DNA of 35,079 nucleotides, from positions 1 through 35,079 of the forward strand of contig CAZBKY010000005.1 of NCBI GenBank assembly GCA_964492595.1, in the 5' to 3' direction. Within the stretch, counting starts at the first letter, position 1; each line of letters starts with the position of its first letter. Under the pieces are notes generated by a model. That model was not told the origin of the DNA. It saw only the letters and a list, made by a program, of their open reading frames with translations, and searched no databases. The DNA comes from CAYNFP01 sp964492595 (GTDB lineage: Bacteria > Bacillota_I > Bacilli_A > RF39 > UBA660). Positions 1 to 8,541 of this stretch are shown here, piece after piece. The translations under genes and the position numbers were made by a program.

Positions 1-2
1 AA

Positions 3-26
3 ACAAAAATGGAGCCTCTCGGCTCC
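3..26 (-). terminator. Rho-independent terminator
   Basis: Read on the minus strand, GGAGCC, loop GAGA and GGCTCC form a perfect 6-bp GC-rich stem, followed by ATTTTTGTTT. This is the strongest hairpin in the first 200 bases. It can end the short transcript starting near 105 and read-through from the two small genes upstream. It could also be an attenuator for a gene beyond the window edge. Confidence 0.8.
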
Positions 27-105
27 TTCAGGGGGTTTTGGTTGATCCACCTTCACTCTTATAATTCGTAAAAGTAGATCTACATAGTAAATATATTACT
101 ATGCT
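3..105 (-). ncRNA. Candidate small RNA or 5' leader (~100 nt)
   Basis: The interval is bounded by a near-consensus promoter and a strong intrinsic terminator. It holds two further self-complementary elements on the minus strand: CATAGTAA/TTACTATG (8-bp stem, 5-base loop, about 83-103) and the palindrome GTAGATCTAC (74-83). It also carries GGTGGATCAACC next to a C-run. I do not recognise a known family; the T-box core, tmRNA, SRP and RNase P signatures are absent. It may be a leader with attenuation of a downstream gene or a free small RNA. Confidence 0.4.
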
Positions 106-111
106 AATTTA

Positions 112-140
112 ATAATATAATCTTTTAAGGTTATTGTCAA
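112..140 (-). promoter_or_regulatory. Sigma-A promoter for leader/small RNA
   Basis: On the minus strand a consensus -35 TTGACA (135-140) and a -10 TATTAT (112-117) are separated by exactly 17 bases. Transcription would start near 105. No open reading frame lies between this promoter and the terminator at 3-26, so the transcript is either non-coding or the leader of a gene outside the window. Confidence 0.7.
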
Positions 141-182
141 ACTTTTTTTATCAATTTTACAAAAAATATTGTGTGAAAAAAA

Positions 183-443
183 TTAATTAACTGCTCCATT
201 TTCTTTTAATATTTTATCTATCTCTTTTTTATTTCTCTCATATAACAAATTAAATACTTGATTGTATTCTTCTTCAGAAGAAATTGACTTTAATCTCCCA
301 TTGTTGTTTTCTACTAATGCTAAATCTTTTTTAGAATTACCAATTAAAAATAAATATTTTCTGTTATTTATAACAAAAGAATCAACTACAGTGTACTCTT
401 CATTGTTTTCAAGAACTAAGATTTTTGTATCTTCTTGATTCAT
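183..443 (-). CDS. DUF1292-like small acidic protein
   Basis: An 86-residue soluble protein. The pattern ILVLENNEEYTVVDSFVI, then KYLFLI, then an acidic stretch and an EEEYNQVFNLL helix, resembles the DUF1292 (YrzB-like) family of Firmicutes, which are small beta-rich proteins of unknown function. It starts six bases after the stop of the upstream small membrane protein gene. Its only RBS-like sequence (AGAAGAGG) is about 13 bases away, so translational coupling is likely. It shares the promoter at 789-817. The family assignment is by pattern only. Confidence 0.65.
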   Translation of the reverse strand: MNQEDTKILVLENNEEYTVVDSFVINNRKYLFLIGNSKKDLALVENNNGRLKSISSEEEYNQVFNLLYERNKKEIDKILKENGAVN

Positions 444-449
444 AATTTA

Positions 450-767
450 TTAATGGCCTCTTCTAACATCAATATCTGAGCCTGGAGCTTTGTTAGAATT
501 TCTTTGAGCCTCCGTTATAGTATGCCCACTTGGAGTATCTATCGTAACACCATTATTTTTAGATCTTTCAATTAAATAGCCTAAACTAACAACAGCAACA
601 ACTGAAGCCAAAATAACTAATCCAAGCCTTGCCAATTCTTTTCCAGTTATAAGAACAGGTTTTTCTCCGACTATCTTTTTGCCTTCAATCGCTTCATTTC
701 TTCTCATTTGAGCTCTAGCAGTATTCACAAAAGCAGGAACTTCTAATTCTCCAGCATTTCCAACCAT
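450..767 (-). CDS. Small single-pass membrane protein, unknown
   Basis: A 105-residue protein I do not recognise. A basic N-terminal half (about 45 residues) precedes one hydrophobic helix (about 47-65, LGLVILASVVAVVSLGYLI). A polar tail rich in Asn, Ser and Asp follows. I chose ATG at 767 rather than the in-frame ATG at 785: AGAGGTG lies five bases upstream of 767, nothing like an RBS precedes 785, and the predicted start of transcription (about 782) falls after 785. It sits between recG and the DUF1292-like gene with a consensus promoter of its own. Real gene likely; function unknown. Confidence 0.6.
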   Translation of the reverse strand: MVGNAGELEVPAFVNTARAQMRRNEAIEGKKIVGEKPVLITGKELARLGLVILASVVAVVSLGYLIERSKNNGVTIDTPSGHTITEAQRNSNKAPGSDIDVRRGH

Positions 768-788
768 CACAACACCTCTTTCCATTTT

Positions 789-817
789 ATTATATTATTT
801 GTATAACCTATTTTCAA
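789..817 (-). promoter_or_regulatory. Sigma-A promoter downstream of recG
   Basis: Minus-strand TTGAAA (812-817), a 17-base spacer and TATAAT (789-794). It lies immediately after the recG stop codon and drives the two small genes at 450-767 and 183-443. Transcription would begin near 782, which supports the ATG at 767. Confidence 0.7.
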
Positions 818-820
818 TTA

Positions 821-2812
821 TTAATCAATTGACTTTACACTTTCTATAAATTTATTATAGCAGTCATATTTCAAATATTCTTTGCTTTTTATGAAATCTG
901 CACTATCCTTTTTAGTTTGAAGCAATATCTTGTAATCATTTTTTAAGCTTGCTATTTTAAAGGACATGTCTCCACTTTGTTTAACTCCAAACAAGTCTCC
1001 CTCACCACGCATTTCAAAGTCTTTTTCTGTAATATAAAATCCATCATTGCTTTCAGTTAATACCTGCAGTCTTTTATTATTTTTTGACCCAATAAGTACA
1101 CAAGTACAGTCATAATTATTTCTACCAATTCTACCTCTTAACTGATGCAAGGTAGATAATCCAAATCTATCAGCATCGTATATAACCATCATAGTAGCGT
1201 TTTCAACATCTACTCCAACCTCAATAACAGTTGTTGAAATAAGAATTTTTATATTTCCTTTTAAAAATTCATTCATTATTCTTTCTTTTTCAACTTTTGA
1301 TAATTTACCATGCAATATTTCTATTTTAACTTTATTGGTAAATGCATCACTCATCTTCTTTTTTAATTCATTTACTGTAGTTAAATCTAAAGTCTCACTT
1401 TCTTCAATCAAAGGAGAAACAACATAAATTTGATGATTTAAGTCCATTTCATTTTTCATCATTAAAAGTATTTCAGATATTTCTTTTTCGGTTTTAATTA
1501 TTGTCTTTATATCTTTTCTACCGCTTGGCTTCATCTTAATATAAGAAATATCCATATCACCATATAGGGTTAAAGCATATGTTCTTGGTATTGGAGTTGC
1601 TGACATATACAATGTATCAGGTAGAGCCCCTTTATTTTTTAAACTGGCTCTTTGATTAACTCCAAACCTATGCTGCTCATCGGTTATAACCAGCCCCAAA
1701 TTTTTAAAATCTACATTATCACTAATTAAAGCATGGGTTCCAATTATCAAATCCAGTTTACCTGATTTTATCCTGCCTTGAATTTCCTCTTTATCTTTTT
1801 TGGAAAGACTTCCAACTAACAACCCTACTCTTATATCTGTATATTTCAATATTTCTTTTATACTGTTAAAATGCTGAATAGCCAGTATTTCTGTCGGTGC
1901 CATCAAGGCTGTTTGATAACCAGATAAGTTATTTATATATGAAGCGATAACACTAACTATTGTCTTACCACTTCCTACATCTCCTTCAAGCATTCTATTC
2001 ATTCTTACATTTCCACATAAATCACAATATATATCTTTTACAGCTTTTAACTGGTCTGCTGTAAGTTCAAAAGGCAAAACTCTAATAAATTCATCTATTT
2101 TTTCTTTTTCTACATTTCTAATATACCCTGATTTTTTAGATTTATTTATCTGTTTTAAATAATTTATTTTAAACATAAAATCAAAAAATTCTTCATATAT
2201 AAGTTTTATTCTAGCTTTTTTTAATTCCCCCGCACTTAATGGATTGTGAATATATTTTAAAGCTTTTTCTTTTTCTAAAAATCCATATTTCTCATTTAAA
2301 TATTTTGGAATTTTATCTTCAATATTGATATTTACTGATAGAGCAGATTCAATATATCTTCTTAATATTTTATTTGAAATTCCACTTGTAAGATGATATA
2401 AAGGTTCAATATGTCCATCGGGTACCTTTTCAAATTTGATATCTGAACATACAAAAGTGTTGGTATTTTCATTCCATTTACCTATTAACGTTAGGCTCAT
2501 ACCAAGCTTGATATTATTTTTTAAAAATGCTCTATTGAATATAATAGCCTTAAATATTTTTTTATTAGAACCAACTCTAAATGTTAGACTATTCATTTTC
2601 CCATTAAATCTTCTCAAAACTGGATAACTATCAACTATAGCATACACTATAAAATTACCACCATCTTTAAAATCAGCAGCATTATCTATTCTAGTAATGT
2701 TATATCTATAAGGATAATAATTTATTAAATCTTCAAAGGTGTAGACATTAAGAATATTTAAATATTTTAAGCTTTTATCTCCTACACCTTTTATCTTTAA
2801 CAACTCACTCAT
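821..2812 (-). CDS. recG: ATP-dependent DNA helicase RecG
   Basis: RecG remodels stalled replication forks and branched DNA by ATP-driven translocation. The 663-residue product is close to the usual 680-690. The N-terminal helix-hairpin-like IKGVGDKS and wedge/OB domain occupy roughly residues 1-200. The helicase core shows Walker A GDVGSGKT (277-284), DEQH box (378-381), SAT (404-406), and a C-terminal STTVIEVGVDV plus QLRGRIGR motif VI. I chose ATG at 2812 because GGAG lies six bases upstream and the predicted transcription start is about 2828; the longer start at 2830 would precede it. It follows the secretion locus but has its own promoter and is separated from it by a terminator. Confidence 0.97.
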   Translation of the reverse strand: MSELLKIKGVGDKSLKYLNILNVYTFEDLINYYPYRYNITRIDNAADFKDGGNFIVYAIVDSYPVLRRFNGKMNSLTFRVGSNKKIFKAIIFNRAFLKNNIKLGMSLTLIGKWNENTNTFVCSDIKFEKVPDGHIEPLYHLTSGISNKILRRYIESALSVNINIEDKIPKYLNEKYGFLEKEKALKYIHNPLSAGELKKARIKLIYEEFFDFMFKINYLKQINKSKKSGYIRNVEKEKIDEFIRVLPFELTADQLKAVKDIYCDLCGNVRMNRMLEGDVGSGKTIVSVIASYINNLSGYQTALMAPTEILAIQHFNSIKEILKYTDIRVGLLVGSLSKKDKEEIQGRIKSGKLDLIIGTHALISDNVDFKNLGLVITDEQHRFGVNQRASLKNKGALPDTLYMSATPIPRTYALTLYGDMDISYIKMKPSGRKDIKTIIKTEKEISEILLMMKNEMDLNHQIYVVSPLIEESETLDLTTVNELKKKMSDAFTNKVKIEILHGKLSKVEKERIMNEFLKGNIKILISTTVIEVGVDVENATMMVIYDADRFGLSTLHQLRGRIGRNNYDCTCVLIGSKNNKRLQVLTESNDGFYITEKDFEMRGEGDLFGVKQSGDMSFKIASLKNDYKILLQTKKDSADFIKSKEYLKYDCYNKFIESVKSID

Positions 2813-2834
2813 ATATTTCTCCATAAACATTTAT

Positions 2835-2862
2835 ATTTTACCATATTTTAAAAATATTTAAA
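2835..2862 (-). promoter_or_regulatory. Probable recG promoter (extended -10)
   Basis: Minus-strand TTTAAA (2857-2862), 16-base spacer ending in TGG, then TAAAAT (2835-2840). The TGn just before the -10 makes an extended -10 promoter. It lies between the VirD4 terminator and recG. Confidence 0.5.
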
Positions 2863-2879
2863 GTAAAAGTTGCAATATT

Positions 2880-2905
2880 AAAAAACAATTGAATTTAATC
2901 AACTG
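2880..2905 (-). terminator. Terminator after VirD4-like gene
   Basis: Minus strand: ACAGTTGA and TCAATTGT form an 8-bp stem with one G-U pair and a six-base loop, followed by a short U-run. It sits 13 bases past the VirD4 stop and separates the secretion operon from recG. The AT-rich stem makes it a moderate terminator. Confidence 0.5.
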
Positions 2906-2917
2906 TTTTTGTTGTTT

Positions 2918-5134
2918 TTATTCATCAAAGAAATCATCAAAGAAATCATCATCGGTTACATTATCATTTACTATAATACTATCAACATCAACATTTATTT
3001 TAGGTTTGTCATTACTCTCTTCTTCTATTTCTTTTACTTCAGCATCTTTACGAGGCATCTTCATAACTTCTTTTTGTTTTTTAATACTTTCTTTAAATTC
3101 ATCAATGCTTTGGTTTAATTTTTCATTTTTGATTTGAGGTATTTCTTTTGGTACTTCTTCTTTACTTTCTTTTTCTTTTGCCTCTTCTGCCTCAATTTCA
3201 GCTATTTTTTCATCTATTTTCTTAGATAATTCATCAAAATTTATAGAACCAGGCCCTCCATTTGGTAAATTAGGCAAAGAAGATGGCGATGGAGACATTG
3301 GATTCATAAATGGATTAAATCCGCCTGACATCCCTCCACCAAAAGGCATTCCGCTTCCAAACCCACCAGGCATTGCATTCATATCGGGAAGTCCTTGTTC
3401 TGCACGCTTTTTATTGACAAATTCTTTAATATTAAATACTTTCACTTCACTAAATTCTCTTTTAGGAAGAGGAAGAGCGTCATAACTGCAATTCCAAGCA
3501 TTACTCTTAACTAATTCATAATCAGGTTTAAACTTTGTTTTAAATGGGCTTGATCTTACTCTTTTTATTAGAAACTCGAATTTTTTCATATGTTGAAGAT
3601 CACTTATAGAAACAAGAGGTCGTATAGGCTCTGCCGGCATACCTTCTTTGGACTGTTTAGGTTTTTCATCCCCGCATAATTTAGAAATTTCTTCTAATGC
3701 CTTAAGCTCCGTAGTTAATAAGAAATGAATGTTGCAGTTTCCTTTAATTGTTTCAGCCATATCGGCTCCATAAACTAAATTCAATTGAGAAAAGTTTTGA
3801 ATAATAAATGTAAATCTTATATTTCTGCTACGAGAAGCTGTAACCATTGAATCCACATCTTTTAATGCGGGCATATTAGCAAACTCATCAAGCAAAAAGT
3901 TCGTTCTTATAGGAAGTTTCCCGCCATCACAGTGCTGTGCTACATCTATTAAACTTTCATATAACTGCTTTACAAGAATTGTCATTAATGCATGATAAGT
4001 TTTTTTCTCATCATGAATCATAGCAAATACAGCAGTTTTTTCTTTTCCAATTTTAGAAAATTCAAAATCTGAATGACTTAGCATTTCACTTAAAATATCA
4101 CGAGAGGAAAATATTCTTGTTTTAGTTCTAAATGTAGATAAAACCCCTGCTTTAGTGTCTTGAGCTGTTGTAATAATCGCAGAAGCAGATATATAAGCGG
4201 GAGACATTTCACCTTTTAATGTAAAATACTCCTTATCATAAGTGCTTCTTCCAATTTTTTCTTCCCCCTGTGTAGCCATTAAATTTATACTGTTAATATT
4301 TATTTCTTCTTCCTTGGCATCTTCAAAAAGTCCTATGGCTAACCCTGTAAAATAGTCTCTTGATGCATTTTCCCAGAATGGTTCACCTTTACTGTTGGGA
4401 TCAATTAATATATTTTGAGCCAAGTCTTCAAGGAGCTCCATGGCTTTATCCTGTTTTCCTTCTTTATAAAATCTATAAGGTAAAACAAAGGGATTCCAGG
4501 CATTTCCTTCTAAAGGATTCCTGAAATTTAATATTATTATATTATAGCCTTTCTCTTTTAATAAAGCTCCAGTTTTTTTATATATTTCACCTTTAGGATC
4601 TGTAATAACCATACTTTCTCCAGCTTTAGCAAGGATTCTTACAGCAGGCAATATCCCGCATTCTGTTTTACCACTACCAGTAGACCCTATAATTAAAGTA
4701 TGATCCTCACCATTATTAACATAAGACTCTTTTTCGTTAAGAAGAAAAGGAATTCCTCCATATTCAAAATTATTATCTTTTAAAACCACTTTTTTTATGT
4801 CGGGCCAATTTTTAACAGCTTTTTCATCAGCCATTTTTTCATAACCCTTTTCTTCTTTTTGTTTTGTTGTAAATCCAAAACCTTTATCTCTTTGGATAAG
4901 AAAATTTGATACACCCATAATAGAAGCTGTTAAAGCAGCTATATAAAATACTATTGTAGTTATTAAAAATTCTCTTCCGAATGCAGGAAATGGATTTAAT
5001 CCCCAAAAATAGCTTTCAGTAGAAAAATAGTGAATATTCAAAACCCCAATCGCTACAAGATATAATAAAAACACACAATATATTAAAAACTTTACAATAT
5101 CCTTTGTTGAAGTTGCTCTAAACAGTAATTTCAT
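2918..5134 (-). CDS. VirD4/TraG-type coupling ATPase
   Basis: Type IV coupling proteins are membrane-anchored hexameric ATPases that deliver substrate to the secretion channel. This 738-residue protein has two N-terminal membrane helices (about 14-34 and 56-77), Walker A GSTGSGKT (150-157), the TraG-like DPKGE motif (179-183), and Walker B with FLLDEFANM (413-421), followed by TASRSRNIR and IIQNFSQL, as in TraG/TcpA proteins. The last ~170 residues are a Gly/Met/Pro-rich linker, a Lys/Glu-rich probable coiled coil and a very acidic DDDFFDDFFDE end, encoded by a 12-base DNA repeat. This tail is not part of the core and may be a partner-docking region. It is the last gene of the secretion locus, 51 bases after the preceding gene. 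ATPase family is certain; the substrate is not known. Confidence 0.93.
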   Translation of the reverse strand: MKLLFRATSTKDIVKFLIYCVFLLYLVAIGVLNIHYFSTESYFWGLNPFPAFGREFLITTIVFYIAALTASIMGVSNFLIQRDKGFGFTTKQKEEKGYEKMADEKAVKNWPDIKKVVLKDNNFEYGGIPFLLNEKESYVNNGEDHTLIIGSTGSGKTECGILPAVRILAKAGESMVITDPKGEIYKKTGALLKEKGYNIIILNFRNPLEGNAWNPFVLPYRFYKEGKQDKAMELLEDLAQNILIDPNSKGEPFWENASRDYFTGLAIGLFEDAKEEEININSINLMATQGEEKIGRSTYDKEYFTLKGEMSPAYISASAIITTAQDTKAGVLSTFRTKTRIFSSRDILSEMLSHSDFEFSKIGKEKTAVFAMIHDEKKTYHALMTILVKQLYESLIDVAQHCDGGKLPIRTNFLLDEFANMPALKDVDSMVTASRSRNIRFTFIIQNFSQLNLVYGADMAETIKGNCNIHFLLTTELKALEEISKLCGDEKPKQSKEGMPAEPIRPLVSISDLQHMKKFEFLIKRVRSSPFKTKFKPDYELVKSNAWNCSYDALPLPKREFSEVKVFNIKEFVNKKRAEQGLPDMNAMPGGFGSGMPFGGGMSGGFNPFMNPMSPSPSSLPNLPNGGPGSINFDELSKKIDEKIAEIEAEEAKEKESKEEVPKEIPQIKNEKLNQSIDEFKESIKKQKEVMKMPRKDAEVKEIEEESNDKPKINVDVDSIIVNDNVTDDDFFDDFFDE

Positions 5135-5185
5135 TTATACACCTCATTACATCATAATTATATAATAATTTTAATTTTTCTTCAA

Positions 5186-5986
5186 TTAATATTCAAGCAT
5201 TTTTTTATTTTCTACTCCTATTATTTGATATTTAAAATCCAAATCAATCGCAGTTTCTTTAAATTTTATCACTTTATTTTGAACACTTATTGATTTAGAT
5301 AACAAAAATTTATTGTTTATATAACTATAATTTCCCTCTTCAATATAATTTTTTAATTTATTTACAACACTTTCATTTATATTTGAATCATATCCATAAA
5401 GATAACAATCTAGAATAAAATAGTCTTTTTCTTTTTGCAACGATTTTATTCCTATAATATAAGAATTTTTATCAATATCTTTTGAATTTAAACCAAAATA
5501 AATTTTTCCATTATAATTTACAGAAACTTTTTGTAATTTTTTATATTTTTTTATATCAAATTCTTCTATATCAATTTTATATAGTTTATTTGCTTGATTT
5601 AATAAATCTTTTTCAGTTATATAAAAAGCTACTGAAGCTGATTTAAATATCTTATTGTTTTTTAATTCATTATAAGTATCACTGCTTACTTTTTTTAATT
5701 TGCTAGATTCTAATAAATACATTTTTAAAACAGTTTCTTTCAATAAATCATCTGTACTATCACTCATTAATTCATTAGATGTTAAATATTTATAAAAATA
5801 ATTGTCTTTAACCATTTTTTTTCTTATAAATTTTACATCTTTATTTACATATCTATTAAAGTTAACATATCTGTAATCACTTTTATAGTAAGAAATAAAA
5901 CTAGCAAACAAGAAAGAAATTATACTAACAATAATTATAATTTTTAAACCAAAATTTAAATAATTTGATTGTTTCTTTTTTGCCAT
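5186..5986 (-). CDS. Bitopic membrane protein of secretion locus, unknown
   Basis: A 266-residue protein with a Lys-rich N-terminus (MAKKKQ), one membrane helix (about 11-30) and a ~235-residue outside domain rich in Lys, Tyr and Asn. Type II topology is expected. I do not recognise the family. Topology, size and place next to VirD4 are those of a VirB8/TcpC-like scaffold subunit, but no sequence motif proves it. It has a clear RBS (AAAGGAGAT) and lies 24 bases after the preceding gene. The DNA is very AT-rich with poly-T tracts, as in the next upstream gene. Confidence 0.7.
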   Translation of the reverse strand: MAKKKQSNYLNFGLKIIIIVSIISFLFASFISYYKSDYRYVNFNRYVNKDVKFIRKKMVKDNYFYKYLTSNELMSDSTDDLLKETVLKMYLLESSKLKKVSSDTYNELKNNKIFKSASVAFYITEKDLLNQANKLYKIDIEEFDIKKYKKLQKVSVNYNGKIYFGLNSKDIDKNSYIIGIKSLQKEKDYFILDCYLYGYDSNINESVVNKLKNYIEEGNYSYINNKFLLSKSISVQNKVIKFKETAIDLDFKYQIIGVENKKMLEY

Positions 5987-6010
5987 TTTTATTATCTCCT
6001 TTAGAATTCA

Positions 6011-6655
6011 CTAAATTTTATTTACATTTCTAATTTTTTTAACAAAAATTATAATTATTATTAAAATTGAAAAGCTGATAAAAATATATATATATTTAAA
6101 ATCATATTTTTCTTTATATATTTTTAGTTCTATATCGTTTAAATCATCATTAGTAATTTTCCATGTATAAGAACCATCTGGATTTTTTAAAGCAAGATTA
6201 TTTACGACAGTTTTTGAGTTGGTTGTTATATCAATTTTGCTTATATTTCTATCCCAGCATTTAAATTTCCCATAAGCTCTAATATAATAATAATCTTCTG
6301 TTTCTTCGGTATAAAAATTATTAAAACATAAATTAGCATATATAGCATTTTTAAATTCATCAAAATAATAAGAATATGTTAACTGAACTGTGGAAGTACT
6401 TCCTGATTTAATTTCCTTTTTATAAAACTCATCTTTATCATATAATGAATAATAATTATTATAAACAAGATTCAATTCTGGAAAATCAATATCTTCATTA
6501 TCTTTATATGAATCTATTACTTTGTATACATCATCATAAAAAGTAACCAAGATTTTTTCATTTAAATTACCATTATTAAATTCCAATGAATAATTTATTT
6601 TCCATCCACAACAAAAAATCATCAATATCAAAATTAATATTTTTTTGTTTTTCAA
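6011..6655 (-). CDS. Exported protein with C-terminal membrane anchor
   Basis: A 214-residue protein: a signal-type N-terminus (MKNKKILILILMIF), an outside domain rich in Tyr, Asn and Asp with two Cys, and a C-terminal membrane helix (about 187-203, IFISFSILIIIIIF) with a basic end. A TTG at 6655 is the likely start, because GGAAGGTGA lies five bases upstream and overlaps the previous stop. The longer ATG at 6676 would lie inside the previous gene without its own RBS and would spoil the signal peptide. I do not recognise a family. Coupling to the CHAP gene suggests a job in the same envelope complex. Confidence 0.6.
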   Translation of the reverse strand: MKNKKILILILMIFCCGWKINYSLEFNNGNLNEKILVTFYDDVYKVIDSYKDNEDIDFPELNLVYNNYYSLYDKDEFYKKEIKSGSTSTVQLTYSYYFDEFKNAIYANLCFNNFYTEETEDYYYIRAYGKFKCWDRNISKIDITTNSKTVVNNLALKNPDGSYTWKITNDDLNDIELKIYKEKYDFKYIYIFISFSILIIIIIFVKKIRNVNKI

Positions 6656-6659
6656 AATA

Positions 6660-6668
6660 TCACCTTCC
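6660..6668 (-). promoter_or_regulatory. RBS that selects the TTG start at 6655
   Basis: Minus-strand GGAAGGTGA includes the TGA stop of the CHAP hydrolase gene and is placed for initiation at TTG 6655-6653. Stop and start are four bases apart, so translation is coupled. Confidence 0.55.
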
Positions 6669-8522
6669 ATATCCAATTATGTAACCATTTTTTAATGGAA
6701 TTGTAGTTTCGCATACTTGATTTCCACCACAAGAATTAGTATTTCCATGTATATAGGTTAATTCATTTTCAGTTACCTCAGATACAATCCCAACATGGTG
6801 ACTACACCCCGTTTGCTTTGTGGCGTGTAACTTTGCATTGCCCTCGTAATCACAAGGAGATGAAGCAAAAAGAATAATATCTCCAGGAAGGGGAGAATTA
6901 TCACATCTATAATTCTCATTACGATAATAAAAAGCTTGAGAATTGCAAAATCTTCCGTGTTCTCTAAACCAATTAATGTATTTATAAACTGAAGAGTGTG
7001 CAACACCAGACAAAGGGTGTTCCGGAGTTATTTTTAATATAAAACTAACAAATGAAGCACACCATTTATTAGTCCAAGCATTCATTCCTACTGCTCTCAT
7101 TTTTTTTTGATCATATCCTAAAAACTTCCTGGCATTTTCAATAAGAGAAAAACTAGAAAGCTCTGAATACTCAAGATCTAATAATTCTCCACCACTAATT
7201 AATATTGGCGGTTCTAACCCATCTTTACTACATCCACAAGCCTCTCCAGTTGTACAATCTTCTTTTATTTCTTTATGCAAAGATAGTTTTGCTCTTCCAC
7301 GTGAACCTGATATTATTTTTTTCACACCAAATACACCATTAAGAACTTCTTCATAATTATTATTGCTTTCAATAATTTTTTCTACATTTTCAAAAATGTC
7401 TAAAAAAGTTTCAGAATTGGGAAATTTTTTATAAATAAAACCATCTGTATATAAATATTTTTTACCGGCTATAATATTAATACCTGAAGGTCTTAAAGCA
7501 GAGGGAATATGAATGTTTTCTTCTTTCAAAAGATTTATTTCTTCTTCTGTAAAAACTATTTTTGTGGTTGTAGAATCCTTAGTAACTGGTTTCGTTAAAT
7601 CTATAACTGGTATTATTTTTTCTCCTGCAACCTCAAAGTCATCAAATTGATTAAAAGTCTCTTTATAATTTGTATCTTCATTCCATCTAGAATAACAAGT
7701 ATCACAAATATAATCTTTTGATGTATTATGATTTAAAGCCGCTTCATAAGCATTAGCAACATCTGAACCAAATCTTAAAAATATATTAAATTTGCTTCTA
7801 CTAAAGAAAACATCTTTAAATACTGCTTTTTTGCAAGAGTAGCCAGAATTATTTTCATTATTAGAAGTTTCGCTAAATGCATTCCCCTCTTCACAACTAT
7901 CATCACAACTATAATACCAAAAAACTCTACTAAATAGCATATTATCAATCATTTCTTCAATATCAGAAGTTGTAAATATACCATCTTTTACAATATCATC
8001 TAAGACTTTCATTGGTTGTGATGGATCTATTACTTCTTGTCCTTCTACTCTTGGTTGGCTCGAATATCCATATATTATGGTGGCAACCGCTAAACCAGGG
8101 CTTAATTTTAAATTATATGCTCTATATTTTCTTTCTTTTACTTTTACTTCGTGTTTTACTAATTCGATAAGCTCACACTTATCAACCATATCAGAAGTGA
8201 AAGTAGAACGTATCCATTTCCAAGAACCTTCAAACCAATTATCTGATGTATTCATATAACAGCTACCAAAATCAAAATTCGGATCTTGAATTTCTGCCAA
8301 GGTAATATCTTTGTATTTTCCATCTGTAAACCAACTTTCAACAACACCAAAAAATGTCGAAAAAGCAGAAAAAATTTGCTGATGCATAGCAACTACACTA
8401 ATTATTATACCCATAAATAGTAAAGAACCTAAAACGGCAATCCCCGCTCCAATCGCTATTTTAGGATTTTTTTTAATAAAATCTTTAATTGACTTATTAT
8501 TTGAACTGTTTCCATCTTCCAT
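6660..8522 (-). CDS. Membrane-anchored CHAP-type wall hydrolase (VirB1-like role)
   Basis: A 620-residue protein with a short cytosolic N-terminus, one membrane helix (about 32-54) and a large outside part. The last ~160 residues look like a CHAP amidase/endopeptidase domain: nucleophile C488 in NKWCASFVSF, catalytic-type His in CSHHVGIVSE (575/576), PLPGDIILF, and a TYIHGNT segment. Such enzymes open the peptidoglycan for a secretion channel, as VirB1 and Tn916-type NlpC/P60 proteins do. The central ~400 residues are not recognised. There are 17 cysteines; besides C488 that leaves 16, unusual for an exported Firmicutes protein and suggestive of disulfides. It lies between virB4 and the two small membrane proteins. 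Confidence 0.85.
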   Translation of the reverse strand: MEDGNSSNNKSIKDFIKKNPKIAIGAGIAVLGSLLFMGIIISVVAMHQQIFSAFSTFFGVVESWFTDGKYKDITLAEIQDPNFDFGSCYMNTSDNWFEGSWKWIRSTFTSDMVDKCELIELVKHEVKVKERKYRAYNLKLSPGLAVATIIYGYSSQPRVEGQEVIDPSQPMKVLDDIVKDGIFTTSDIEEMIDNMLFSRVFWYYSCDDSCEEGNAFSETSNNENNSGYSCKKAVFKDVFFSRSKFNIFLRFGSDVANAYEAALNHNTSKDYICDTCYSRWNEDTNYKETFNQFDDFEVAGEKIIPVIDLTKPVTKDSTTTKIVFTEEEINLLKEENIHIPSALRPSGINIIAGKKYLYTDGFIYKKFPNSETFLDIFENVEKIIESNNNYEEVLNGVFGVKKIISGSRGRAKLSLHKEIKEDCTTGEACGCSKDGLEPPILISGGELLDLEYSELSSFSLIENARKFLGYDQKKMRAVGMNAWTNKWCASFVSFILKITPEHPLSGVAHSSVYKYINWFREHGRFCNSQAFYYRNENYRCDNSPLPGDIILFASSPCDYEGNAKLHATKQTGCSHHVGIVSEVTENELTYIHGNTNSCGGNQVCETTIPLKNGYIIGYGR

Positions 8523-8541
8523 ATCTTACTCCTGTTAAAAA

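Noticed and set aside
30..60. T-box-like GGTGGATCAACC in the short leader
   Set aside because: The conserved T-box core (GGUGG-ACCGCG type) and specifier stem are not present, and the whole RNA is only about 100 nt.
6653..6676. ATG 6676 as start of the small exported protein
   Set aside because: It lies inside the preceding gene without an RBS and puts acidic residues before the signal peptide; TTG 6655 has GGAAGGTGA at the right distance.
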